NCBI RefSeq assembly: GCF_002355375.1
Contig: NZ_AP017312.1
Coordinates: 2,497,001-2,561,000, forward strand
Reading direction: 5' to 3'
DNA from: Aneurinibacillus soli
Lineage (GTDB): Bacteria; Bacillota; Bacilli; Aneurinibacillales; Aneurinibacillaceae
DNA: 64,000 nucleotides
Positions 25,784-34,148 of the stretch are shown here, piece after piece. The position numbers and the translations under genes were made by a program. Position 1 is the stretch's first letter, and each line of letters starts with the position of its first letter. The notes beneath the pieces were generated by a model. That model saw only the letters and a program-made list of their open reading frames with translations. It was not told where the DNA came from and made no database searches.

Positions 25784-26722
25784 ATGACTGCCACAGCCAG
25801 TACTCAACATTCAAGCTCCATACGTGCTGCCTGGATCAGCCTCATCAGCAACATTATCCTGACCCTTATGAAAATCATGGTCGGCGTTCTGTTCCACAGT
25901 CCGGTGCTGCTTGCAGACGGCATTCATAACGCGGCCGATGTCGCCGCCTCCGCTGCCTCACTCGGCTCGATGCAGATTTCTAATCGACCGGCGGATGCGG
26001 ATCATCCGTACGGGCACGGCAAAGCTGAAGTAGTCGCAGCTGGTATCGTAGCCATTATCCTCGGGTTCGCAGCTGCATTTATTGGGTACGAAGCCATTCA
26101 AGCACTGTTTAAACCGGCGGAATCTGTCAGCGTTTTTGCGCTCATTGTTGCGTTTATTTCCCTTGTCTGGAAGCAATGGCTGTATGTGTATACGATGCGG
26201 CTTGGTCGTGCGGCGAATAGCAAAGGGCTAATCGCCACCGCCTACGACCATCTCGCGGACGTATATGCGTCCATCGCTGCCGTAGTCGGGATCGGATTAG
26301 CCCTTGCTGGAGAATATTTTCCGATTCCATTTTCCCAATACGGTGACCCTGTGGCCGGTATTCTCGTATCGCTTCTCGTACTCAAGCTCGCCTTCGGGAT
26401 GGGCAAGGAAGCGGTTGATATTCTAATGGAGAAAAGCGTACCGGAAGAAAAACTCAGCACCTATACCGATCTTGTCCATACCGTATCAGAAGTGAAACGC
26501 ATCGACCGCCTGCGTGCCCGGGAGCACGGTCACTACATTCTCGTAGATATTCGCATCGGTGTGCCGGGCACCCTTACGATTCAGCAAGGACATGATATCG
26601 GACGACATCTTAAACAAATCATTATGGAACACGACGATCAGGTCAAAGAAGTGCTTGTACATTTGAATCCGTGGTATGAAGAGGATAACACATCCGCGCC
26701 TCCACAAACTGCCAATCGCTGA
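25784..26722 (+). CDS. Cation diffusion facilitator (CDF) transporter
   Basis: 312 residues, six membrane helices. Metal-site motifs LLADGIHNAADV (helix 2), DHPYGHGKAE and YDHLADVYAS (helix 5) are present, followed by the cytoplasmic domain with REHGHYILVDIRI. D-x(3)-D in both helices 2 and 5 marks a divalent-cation/proton exchanger. ATG 25784 is eight bases after AAGGGAG; ATG 25778 is too close. Likely Mn, Zn or Fe efflux. Confidence 0.87.
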   Translation: MTATASTQHSSSIRAAWISLISNIILTLMKIMVGVLFHSPVLLADGIHNAADVAASAASLGSMQISNRPADADHPYGHGKAEVVAAGIVAIILGFAAAFIGYEAIQALFKPAESVSVFALIVAFISLVWKQWLYVYTMRLGRAANSKGLIATAYDHLADVYASIAAVVGIGLALAGEYFPIPFSQYGDPVAGILVSLLVLKLAFGMGKEAVDILMEKSVPEEKLSTYTDLVHTVSEVKRIDRLRAREHGHYILVDIRIGVPGTLTIQQGHDIGRHLKQIIMEHDDQVKEVLVHLNPWYEEDNTSAPPQTANR

Positions 26723-26776
26723 ATCGGATATGGTATACTGGAAAAGTAAACCTATCAGGAAACATGAGGAATAGCG

Positions 26777-27607
26777 ATGACAGCAACTTCCCTTACAGAA
26801 GGCGTAACGTTACAAAACGGTGTAAAAATGCCGCAGCTCGGACTTGGCGTATGGCGAGCAAAAGATGGAGAAGAAGTGGAGCGTGCCGTCCAATCCGCCA
26901 TTGAGAACGGCTACCGAAGCATTGATACTGCCGCTGTCTATAAGAACGAAGAAGGTGTAGGGCGGGCACTGGCTCGCTCTGGCGTTCCGCGGGAGGACTT
27001 GTTCATTACAACGAAAGTATGGAACTCCGATCAAGGTTATGATTCTACACTGGCCGCGTTTGAAGAAAGCCGTACGAAACTTGGCCTCGACTACATCGAT
27101 CTGTATCTCATTCACTGGCCAGTCGCAGGCAAATATAAAGAAACATGGAGAGCGCTTGAGACACTGTACCGTGACGGTAAAGTGCGTGCAATTGGTGTAA
27201 GTAACTTCCAGGTTCATCACTTGAAAGACTTGATCGCAGACAGTACCATCATCCCGATGGTTAACCAGGTAGAATTCCATCCGCTGCTTACCCAGGAAGA
27301 CATGCGGGCATACTGCCGCGAACACAGCATTCAGCTCGAAGCATGGAGCCCGCTCATGCAGGGCAACCTTGATCACCCTGTACTGACTGAACTCGCAGCT
27401 GCATATGGTAAATCGCCCGCTCAAATCATCTTACGCTGGGATCTTCAGCACGGCATTGTGACCATTCCAAAATCCGTGACGCCGTCACGCATTGCCGAAA
27501 ATGCAAATGTGTTTGACTTTGAGCTGAAAGCAGACGACATGGCGAAGCTGGATGCACTGAACGAAAACCGCCGCTTCGGCCCAGACCCGGATAACTTTGC
27601 GTTTTAA
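26777..27607 (+). CDS. Aldo/keto reductase
   Basis: 276 residues, TIM-barrel NADPH-dependent reductase. [21 protein letters not shown] contains catalytic D and Y; K in [11 protein letters not shown] in YLIHWPV; NADPH site [13 protein letters not shown]. Closest in form to the YtbE/YvgN methylglyoxal and diketogluconate reductases. Confidence 0.9.
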   Translation: MTATSLTEGVTLQNGVKMPQLGLGVWRAKDGEEVERAVQSAIENGYRSIDTAAVYKNEEGVGRALARSGVPREDLFITTKVWNSDQGYDSTLAAFEESRTKLGLDYIDLYLIHWPVAGKYKETWRALETLYRDGKVRAIGVSNFQVHHLKDLIADSTIIPMVNQVEFHPLLTQEDMRAYCREHSIQLEAWSPLMQGNLDHPVLTELAAAYGKSPAQIILRWDLQHGIVTIPKSVTPSRIAENANVFDFELKADDMAKLDALNENRRFGPDPDNFAF

Positions 27608-27637
27608 CACGGTTTGATTTTTGTATATACAAATAAC

Positions 27638-27676
27638 AACTCCGCCTTTATCATTAGGAAAAAGGCGGAGTTTTTT
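27638..27676 (+). terminator. Terminator after the reductase gene
   Basis: AACTCCGCCTTT pairs with AAAGGCGGAGTT, followed by T6. Confidence 0.85.
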
Positions 27677-27705
27677 CATTTTTCTAAAGAGAGAGGAAGA
27701 TCAGT

Positions 27706-28995
27706 TTGAAAACAAAGGGAATTCATTACGCCTGGATCATCATGGCGACGGCCTTCGTCACCATGCTAGTGGCAGCGGGTATCCGCTCCGTACCCGGGGT
27801 AGTCATGGTACCACTCGAGCAGGAGTTCGGCTGGGAGCGCTCTTCCATCTCGCTCGCCGTCGCCATTAATCTCGTTATATACGGCATATCGGGTCCGTTC
27901 GTAGCTGCTCTTATGGAACGATTCGGTGTGAAAAAAATGATGCTCGGAGCGCTCGTTCTGCTGGCAGGGGGAACCGGACTGACAACCTTCGTCACATCCG
28001 TCTGGCAGCTGCAGCTTCTATGGGGCATCATCATCGGGCTCGGTTCCGGTGTCATTCTTACCGTGCTTGGTGCTACGATCGCCAATCGCTGGTTCGTCAA
28101 ACACAAAGGGCTTGTAATTGGCCTGCTCATGGCGAGCACCGCGACCGGACAGCTTGCGTTCCTGCCGCTGCTCGCCTATCTTGTCAGTTCATCAACCTGG
28201 CGCACGGCGATGTGGACGGTAGCAGGTGCGGGCATTGTCATGATTCCCATCGTGGCACTTCTCATGAAAGATTCACCAGCGGATAAAGGACTTACCGCAT
28301 ACGGAGCGGAAGAAGATGACGTTGTGCAGACCAGCTCCAAAGTCAATCCGATTCGGGCCGCCTTTGAAGGTCTTGCACTTGGAGTACGCTCCTCAGACTT
28401 CTGGCTCTTATCCGGCAGCTTCTTCATCTGTGGCTTATCAACAGCTGGGCTAGTTGCCACACATTTAATCCCGGCCTGTATTAGCTATGGCATTCCCGAA
28501 GTGCAGGCGGCCAGCCTGCTTGCGTTCATGGGACTGTTCGATATTATCGGCACGACCTTATCCGGCTGGCTGTCAGACCGATATAACAACCGCTGGCTTC
28601 TATTCTGGTACTACGGTCTGCGCGGTTTGTCACTCCTGATTTTGCCCTATGCGCTTGCATCTGGCTCGTATTCGCTTCTGCTTGTATTCGCTATTTTCTA
28701 TGGCCTGGACTGGATTGCAACCGTTCCACCGACCGTGCGGCTTACAGCGGACATTTTCGGGAAACAAAACAGCGGGATTGTATACGGCTGGATTTTTGCT
28801 GCCCATCAGTTAGGATCGGGGGCGGCAGCTTACGGCGGTGGGGTAATGTTTACACGAATGCAAAGCTATGAAGTGACATTTTTGCTCGCGGGATTTTTCT
28901 GTTTGGCAGGGGCACTGCTTGTGCTGCGCATCGGGAAAAACCGAACTCTTCCAGCCGACACATCCGCACATGTAAACCTACATCAGGACGTATAA
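27706..28995 (+). CDS. Major facilitator superfamily transporter
   Basis: 429 residues, twelve hydrophobic helices, MFS loop 2-3 motif FGVKKMMLGALV and a second-half LSDRYNNRW. The pattern suits the oxalate/formate and monocarboxylate branch. Start is TTG with GAGAGGAAG upstream. Substrate unknown. Confidence 0.82.
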   Translation: MKTKGIHYAWIIMATAFVTMLVAAGIRSVPGVVMVPLEQEFGWERSSISLAVAINLVIYGISGPFVAALMERFGVKKMMLGALVLLAGGTGLTTFVTSVWQLQLLWGIIIGLGSGVILTVLGATIANRWFVKHKGLVIGLLMASTATGQLAFLPLLAYLVSSSTWRTAMWTVAGAGIVMIPIVALLMKDSPADKGLTAYGAEEDDVVQTSSKVNPIRAAFEGLALGVRSSDFWLLSGSFFICGLSTAGLVATHLIPACISYGIPEVQAASLLAFMGLFDIIGTTLSGWLSDRYNNRWLLFWYYGLRGLSLLILPYALASGSYSLLLVFAIFYGLDWIATVPPTVRLTADIFGKQNSGIVYGWIFAAHQLGSGAAAYGGGVMFTRMQSYEVTFLLAGFFCLAGALLVLRIGKNRTLPADTSAHVNLHQDV

Positions 28996-29102
28996 ATAGA
29001 AGTCCCATATTATTTGATGGAAAACCAGGCAACGTTAGTGAGTGAACTTAGGAATGAGCTGGTTCGTTTTACGTTTTAGATTTCCAAAAAAATACGCTAT
29101 AA

Positions 29103-29137
29103 TAAAAAGGAGCGAATCAAAAATGTCGCTCCTTTTT
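29103..29137 (+). terminator. Terminator between the MFS and HIT genes
   Basis: AAAAAGGAGCGA pairs with TCGCTCCTTTTT. Confidence 0.75.
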
Positions 29138-29171
29138 CCTATGACTTTATATACTGAAAGAGAGCGATACT

Positions 29172-29576
29172 ATGACAATATCCTGTGTATTCTGCCAGCT
29201 TGCTAAAGAAGCAATTGTACTGGAAAACGAGCTCGCATTTGCGTTTTATGATAAATTCCCGGTGCAAAAAGGGCATCTACTCATTGTACCGAAACGGCAC
29301 GTTGAAACGTATTTCGATGCGACTGATGAAGAAATCGCCGCCATTCACCGACTCGTCCGACAAGGAAAAGAACGACTTGACCGCGAGCATCAGCCGGACG
29401 GGTATAATATCGGGGTGAACATCGGCCACTATGGAGGGCAGACGGTCATGCATCTTCATTTTCACTTAATTCCACGTTACAACGGAGACATTGAAGACCC
29501 ACGCGGCGGTATTCGCAAAGCTGTACCAAACCTTGTGCCCTATCCGCCGGAGAAGGGAGAAGATACCCATACATGA
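29172..29576 (+). CDS. HIT-family nucleotide hydrolase
   Basis: 134 residues with the histidine triad HLHFHLIPR and the N-terminal C-x(2)-C (CVFCQLA) zinc pair of Hit-like proteins. It is shorter and more divergent than the usual bacterial Hit. Its stop overlaps the next start (ATGA), so the helicase is translationally coupled to it. Confidence 0.88.
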   Translation: MTISCVFCQLAKEAIVLENELAFAFYDKFPVQKGHLLIVPKRHVETYFDATDEEIAAIHRLVRQGKERLDREHQPDGYNIGVNIGHYGGQTVMHLHFHLIPRYNGDIEDPRGGIRKAVPNLVPYPPEKGEDTHT

Positions 29577-32026
29577 CGAGTGTCCGACTTGTAACACAAA
29601 GACTGTATGATGAACTGCTGGCGGCGATGGAATCAGCTGCTTCGATTTATATATTGACCTCATTTGTAATGAAATCAGGAGTAGAAATGCTCGTTCCCGC
29701 ATTAACCAAAGCAGCAGAACGCGGGGCAGATATTAAAATATTGACCGGAGATTATTTATATGTCACCCAGCCTGATGCGCTGCGTCTGCTACATGAAGCG
29801 GATGAGCGCATCGAAGTCAGGCTGTGGCGCAGTGATGGCGTTTCCTTTCATCCGAAAGCATTTTTATTCCAGCAGCCCGTATCACAATCTACTGAAAATG
29901 AGAGCGGGCTTTTCATCGTTGGTTCTTCCAACTTGTCGCGCTCCGCACTGACAACGGGAGTAGAGTGGAGTCTCGCGATGGAAAAAAGGGCAGCTCCAGA
30001 CACCTTTTATGATGGGGTAGACCGTTTTCTTCGTCTGTTCCAGCATGAGAAAACAGCTCCGGTTAATCCAGTCACATGGGAGCAGTACCGATCTGCCTAC
30101 GACGACTATCATCGTCAACATCCACAGTTCGTTCGCACCTGGACCCAGACCGAAGAAATCAGCATGACGCTTCCAGATGTATACACAGCTGCGGACGAAT
30201 CTGTACGTGTAAGCGATCCTTCGGTGGACTACGTGCCACAGCACGAAATCACCCCGCGTTTTGCACAACCGGAAGCGCTTGCGGCATTGGATGAGACGCT
30301 TGCCAATGGATACAATCGAGCGATGGTCGTCATGGCAACCGGACTTGGAAAAACGTATCTGGCCGCCTTTTTCGCCCGAACGTTCCGACGCGTCTTATTT
30401 GTCGCTCACCGAGAAGAAATTCTGCATCAGGCAATGAAATCATTCCAGCATGTTTCTCCTGACCGCTCAGTCGGTCTGTATAACGGGCGGGAAAAAGTAA
30501 GTACTACAAGTTGTGTGTTTGCATCTATTCATACACTATCTGCCCGTCAGCATCTGGAATCATTTACACCGGATGCGTTTGATTTGATTGTGATCGATGA
30601 ATTCCATCATGCCGCAGCCGCGACGTACCAGCGGGTTCTTACCTATTTTACGCCATTATTCCTGCTCGGTATTACCGCAACACCTGACCGTTTAGACGGA
30701 AAAGACGTATTTGCGATCTGCAATGGAAACGTCGCGTATGAAATGGACTTTATCGAAGCGGTCCGTCGTTCGTGGCTGGCTCCATTTCAATACTACGGCG
30801 TATATGATGACATCGATTACTCGCGAATCCGCTGGACCGGCATGGGGTATGATGAAGACGAGCTGCTTCAGGCACAGCGGAACGGTGAAAGTGCAGACAC
30901 CGTCTTTACGGCATGGAAGCAGCGAAAACAGACACGAACACTTGCCTTCTGTTCATCTATTGGACAGGCTGACTATCTGGCTGACTATTTCCGTCGGCAA
31001 GGAGTCACCGCTATCAGCCTTCACTCCCGCACAGTAGAAATGACAAGATCAGAAGCAATTCAACGACTTACAAATGGAACACTTGCGATTATTTTTACGG
31101 TTGATCTGTTCAATGAAGGAGTCGATATACCTGCTGTCGATACGCTTCTATTTGTCAGGCCGACTGAATCACTGGCTATTTTTGTTCAGCAGATCGGGCG
31201 TGGCCTGCGGCTATTTGACGGGAAATCGCATTGTGTCATTATTGATTTGATTGGAAATTACCGCAATGCGGATATAAAAATGAGCGTATTTTCAACAGAG
31301 AATCGGGGCAGAGAAGTAGGGGGCATCCCGGCTGTACCTGCTTCTTGCACGATTCATCTCGATACAAAAGTTATTGATCTAATTAAGGAAATGGCTGGGA
31401 AGAAGCAGACACATAAAGCACGTATGCAAGAGCGGATGAAAGACGCGTACGTGCGTGTGAAAGAGGAACTCGGCAGGCGTCCTACATATCTGGAATACTA
31501 CCTGCACAGCGGGATTCAACCGCACGATCTTAAACGGTTGTTTAACGGATATTTTCCGTTTTTGAACTGGCTGGGCGAACTAAACGCCCATGAGCAAGCC
31601 GTGCTACATCGCTATCAGGCATGGTGGTCTCAGGTAAATGAGACGAGTATGACGAGAAGCTACAAAATGGTGCTCCTGCATGCGATGCTGCTGCGTGGAG
31701 AAATCGCCTGGTATGAGCCAATTACATCGATCGAAGCGGCTCCTGCTTTTTATCGCTATCTGATGGAAAAGGAATATCGCAAACAGAAAGACCTTTCAGA
31801 CAAAGACAAAAAGAACTGGAGCGAAATGTTTGATGAGAAAGAAGTAAGTCGCAAAATCGCTGGGATGCCGATGACAAAATGGGCAGGCAGCTCGAATGGT
31901 CTAATTTCGTTCAATGACGGTGTGTTTACTGTACATCTATCTGTTTTGCGAGAGGATCAGAAATGTATATTTGAATGGACAAAACAAATTTGTGAATTCA
32001 GACTCCACACGTATTTTGCACGTTAA
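29573..32026 (+). CDS. Phospholipase D-like nuclease fused to SF2 helicase
   Basis: 817 residues. The first ~175 residues form a PLD-type domain with one HxK motif (SFHPKAFLF) and GSSNLSRSAL. Next is an SF2 helicase: Walker A MATGLGKTYLA, VIDEFHHA (DEAH-like box), ITATPDRLDG, and in the second RecA lobe FTVDLFNEGVDIPAVDT and QQIGRGLRL. The last ~200 residues are a helical region I do not recognise. Such HKD nuclease-helicase proteins are widespread and some belong to defence systems, but no companion defence gene is visible except HIT. Confidence 0.85.
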   Translation: MTSVRLVTQRLYDELLAAMESAASIYILTSFVMKSGVEMLVPALTKAAERGADIKILTGDYLYVTQPDALRLLHEADERIEVRLWRSDGVSFHPKAFLFQQPVSQSTENESGLFIVGSSNLSRSALTTGVEWSLAMEKRAAPDTFYDGVDRFLRLFQHEKTAPVNPVTWEQYRSAYDDYHRQHPQFVRTWTQTEEISMTLPDVYTAADESVRVSDPSVDYVPQHEITPRFAQPEALAALDETLANGYNRAMVVMATGLGKTYLAAFFARTFRRVLFVAHREEILHQAMKSFQHVSPDRSVGLYNGREKVSTTSCVFASIHTLSARQHLESFTPDAFDLIVIDEFHHAAAATYQRVLTYFTPLFLLGITATPDRLDGKDVFAICNGNVAYEMDFIEAVRRSWLAPFQYYGVYDDIDYSRIRWTGMGYDEDELLQAQRNGESADTVFTAWKQRKQTRTLAFCSSIGQADYLADYFRRQGVTAISLHSRTVEMTRSEAIQRLTNGTLAIIFTVDLFNEGVDIPAVDTLLFVRPTESLAIFVQQIGRGLRLFDGKSHCVIIDLIGNYRNADIKMSVFSTENRGREVGGIPAVPASCTIHLDTKVIDLIKEMAGKKQTHKARMQERMKDAYVRVKEELGRRPTYLEYYLHSGIQPHDLKRLFNGYFPFLNWLGELNAHEQAVLHRYQAWWSQVNETSMTRSYKMVLLHAMLLRGEIAWYEPITSIEAAPAFYRYLMEKEYRKQKDLSDKDKKNWSEMFDEKEVSRKIAGMPMTKWAGSSNGLISFNDGVFTVHLSVLREDQKCIFEWTKQICEFRLHTYFAR

Positions 32027-32036
32027 GAAACAAAGT

Positions 32037-32075
32037 GAAGAAGCCGCCCTGCTGAAAAGCAAAGGCGGCTTCTTC
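32037..32075. terminator. Bidirectional terminator
   Basis: GAAGAAGCCGCC pairs with GGCGGCTTCTTC between convergent helicase and CDF genes. Confidence 0.75.
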
Positions 32076-32091
32076 ATTCGCTATATGGACA

Positions 32092-33003
32092 CTAATGAAC
32101 TTGTAAAGCGCCCGTGTTTTTCGATTTGTTATGATAGTTCTCATTCGTCTGTAATTGAATCGTGGTATGGGCAATTTTAAATTCATCCAGTAGAACTTTT
32201 TCGATTTTCCGTAGAATACGATCGGTGTCTTTAACAGGCATATCATGAATCTGGATATGAGCACTTAACGAAATATGTTCATTCGATAAACTCCAAATAT
32301 GCAGGTCGAGTACGTTCAGGATATCTTCTTCTTGTAATAGACGTTCTTTTACCTTTTCCACTGATACATCACCCGGAACCGACTCTAATAAAATTTCAGC
32401 TGCTTCTTTCGTAATAAGCCAAGCATTTTTTAGAATGATCAACGCAAACAATCCACTTAAAATCGGATCAACTAGCATCCAGCCCGTCAGCTTAATTACA
32501 AGACCCCCGATTAGAATCCCCAGATACGATAGTACATCCCCTAAAAAGTGAATCAGTGCACTTCTTACATTGATATTTTGCCCGCCCTGTCGTAACACAA
32601 TCACAATCAGGAACGTACCCACAAAGCCAACCAGAGCCAACCACATCATCCCAGTCGAATGAACCGGGCTTGGATGAATGATTCTTACGATAGCATTATA
32701 CGAAATAAAAACGGAAATACAAATCAAGGTTAGCCCATTAATCAGTGCAGCAAGACTGCCAAATCTATGATATCCATATGTGTGTTTAACATCGGCAGGT
32801 TTCAAGGTTTGCCTGATGGCATACCAGCTCAAGAAAAGCGCTAAAAGATCACTCAACAAATGCCAGGCATCTGACATAATCGCTAAGCTATTCGTAATAA
32901 ATCCGCCAATGAGCTGGCTGCTAAACATCAAAAATGTAACTAAGATCGAGAAACGAATCAGCTTTTCGTTTTGTTTATGAGTCCCAACCGCATCTTCGGT
33001 CAT
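32092..33003 (-). CDS. CDF family efflux transporter, CzcD-like
   Basis: 303 residues from ATG 33003, which has GGAAGGAG nine bases upstream; ATG 33027 is also possible with GGAG. Helix 2 SDAWHLLSDLLALFLS and helix 5 SALIHFLGDVLSYLG supply H-x(3)-D and H-x(3)-D, the zinc/cadmium-type site of CzcD and ZitB. A near-perfect Fur box lies upstream, which is unexpected for a zinc exporter and raises iron export as an alternative. Confidence 0.87.
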   Translation of the reverse strand: MTEDAVGTHKQNEKLIRFSILVTFLMFSSQLIGGFITNSLAIMSDAWHLLSDLLALFLSWYAIRQTLKPADVKHTYGYHRFGSLAALINGLTLICISVFISYNAIVRIIHPSPVHSTGMMWLALVGFVGTFLIVIVLRQGGQNINVRSALIHFLGDVLSYLGILIGGLVIKLTGWMLVDPILSGLFALIILKNAWLITKEAAEILLESVPGDVSVEKVKERLLQEEDILNVLDLHIWSLSNEHISLSAHIQIHDMPVKDTDRILRKIEKVLLDEFKIAHTTIQLQTNENYHNKSKNTGALQVH

Positions 33004-33109
33004 TTTAATGATCTCCTTCCTATTCATATTGTCTCCGCCATTTTACTCCTCATAAGAAAATAAAACAACAGAAAAATGGAGATAAATAAAGATAATGAGA
33101 GATAAAAAG

Positions 33110-33124
33110 AGATAATCATTATCA
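33110..33124 (-). promoter_or_regulatory. Fur box upstream of the CDF gene
   Basis: AGATAATCATTATCA matches the 7-1-7 Fur consensus at 14 of 15 positions. It is about 85-110 bases upstream of the start. PerR or Zur would need different flanks (TTATAAT or TCGTAAT), so Fur is preferred. Confidence 0.65.
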
Positions 33125-33239
33125 AACTCTGTAATTCAGCTTATTTAACTGAAAATGAGAGATATTATTAATTGATTTTGTAAATCATTCTCCCAAAAAA
33201 AATTGTATTGAAAATTTCGCAACCCAGGAGTACTATATA

Positions 33240-33261
33240 CATATTCAAACATTTGAATATG
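33240..33261 (+). promoter_or_regulatory. ArsR-type operator
   Basis: CATATTCAAA-CA-TTTGAATATG, a perfect 10-bp-arm palindrome, 75 bases before the ArsR start. The form is that of ArsR/SmtB operators (TCAAA/TTTGA core). Confidence 0.75.
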
Positions 33262-33335
33262 TGAAATTAATATAGGCGCTATGTGCCGCTACAAATAGAA
33301 TGTCCACTAAACCAGAAGCGAATGGGTGAATTCGA

Positions 33336-33662
33336 ATGAACACGAGTGATATGCAGCAATTTAAAGCAGACTTTTTTAAAGCCTTATCCCATCCTTTACG
33401 AATCCGTATTCTCGAATTACTAGCAGAAGGGGATAAAAGCGTAAACGAAATTCAAAGCAGCCTCAATAGTGAAGGTTCTGCGGTTTCTCAACAACTCAGC
33501 CTCCTGCGTGCCAAAAATATCGTGGTCGGAACGAAAGATGGAAAACGAGTGGTGTATTCCCTTCGCGATCCAGTGATTATCAATTTACTCTCTGTCGCGA
33601 AGGAAATTTTCAACAACCATTTAATCGATACGATCTCTATGTTGGAAGAACTAGATGAATAG
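33336..33662 (+). CDS. ArsR family regulator of the SulP operon
   Basis: 108 residues, winged helix with ALSHPLRIRILELL, GSAVSQQLSLLRAKNIV (recognition helix) and wing GKRVVYSLRDP. It has no cysteine, so the sensed signal is not the usual thiolate-bound metal; a persulfide or small-molecule sensor can also be excluded as cysteine-based. It overlaps the next gene by eight bases and an operator lies upstream. Confidence 0.85.
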   Translation: MNTSDMQQFKADFFKALSHPLRIRILELLAEGDKSVNEIQSSLNSEGSAVSQQLSLLRAKNIVVGTKDGKRVVYSLRDPVIINLLSVAKEIFNNHLIDTISMLEELDE

Positions 33663-34119
33663 CAAAGTCTCAAGAGAAGAGCTTATCGAGTATGGAATAA
33701 ACGTTCTTCGAACAGTAGGAGCCCATTATGTTTGCGATGCTTGCATTAAAGGGGGAAATTCGTGTTGCTCAAAATGCGAGCATTTAGAGGATGGCATTGG
33801 ATGCACAAAGAGAAATACTGCTTGTACGGCATGGTTATGTGGAATCCAAAAATTTTTCCTGCAAAATATCGGGCTGATGAGTCAGTGGGAAAGATTTTGG
33901 AGTCAAGTACCAGGTCGGTATTTTCGCGAGGATGAGACGCCTGATTATGTGACAATTGAGCACTTTATCAACACGGAAGGCATCGATGAGAAGAAAGGGA
34001 GACTTTTGGCCGAAAAGATAAGCGTATATGTCCAAAAGGGAGGCGATCTGGGAAGGTTAGAAATACATTTGAACAACCGGTATATCTTTAAAAAATTTGA
34101 AAGTGAAAAACTAAAGTAG
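33655..34119 (+). CDS. Cysteine-rich protein of unknown function
   Basis: 154 residues. The first 65 hold nine cysteines: C-x(2)-C (CDAC), CC and C (CCSKC), then CTK, TAC and WLCG. This suggests a zinc or iron-sulfur site. The rest, with WERFWSQVPGRYFRED, is soluble and not familiar. Translation is coupled to the ArsR gene, and SulP follows 29 bases later, so it probably serves that transporter, whose own tail is also cysteine-rich. Confidence 0.7.
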   Translation: MNSKVSREELIEYGINVLRTVGAHYVCDACIKGGNSCCSKCEHLEDGIGCTKRNTACTAWLCGIQKFFLQNIGLMSQWERFWSQVPGRYFREDETPDYVTIEHFINTEGIDEKKGRLLAEKISVYVQKGGDLGRLEIHLNNRYIFKKFESEKLK

Positions 34120-34148
34120 TTCATTACACAATAAAGAAGGGTTCTATA

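Noticed and set aside
29760-31037. Additional frames inside the PLD-helicase gene
   Set aside because: No ribosome sites or recognisable domains, and the main frame has continuous helicase motifs.
33110-33124. PerR or Zur box
   Set aside because: The AGATAAT/ATTATCA halves fit Fur; PerR needs TTATAAT and Zur TCGTAAT halves.
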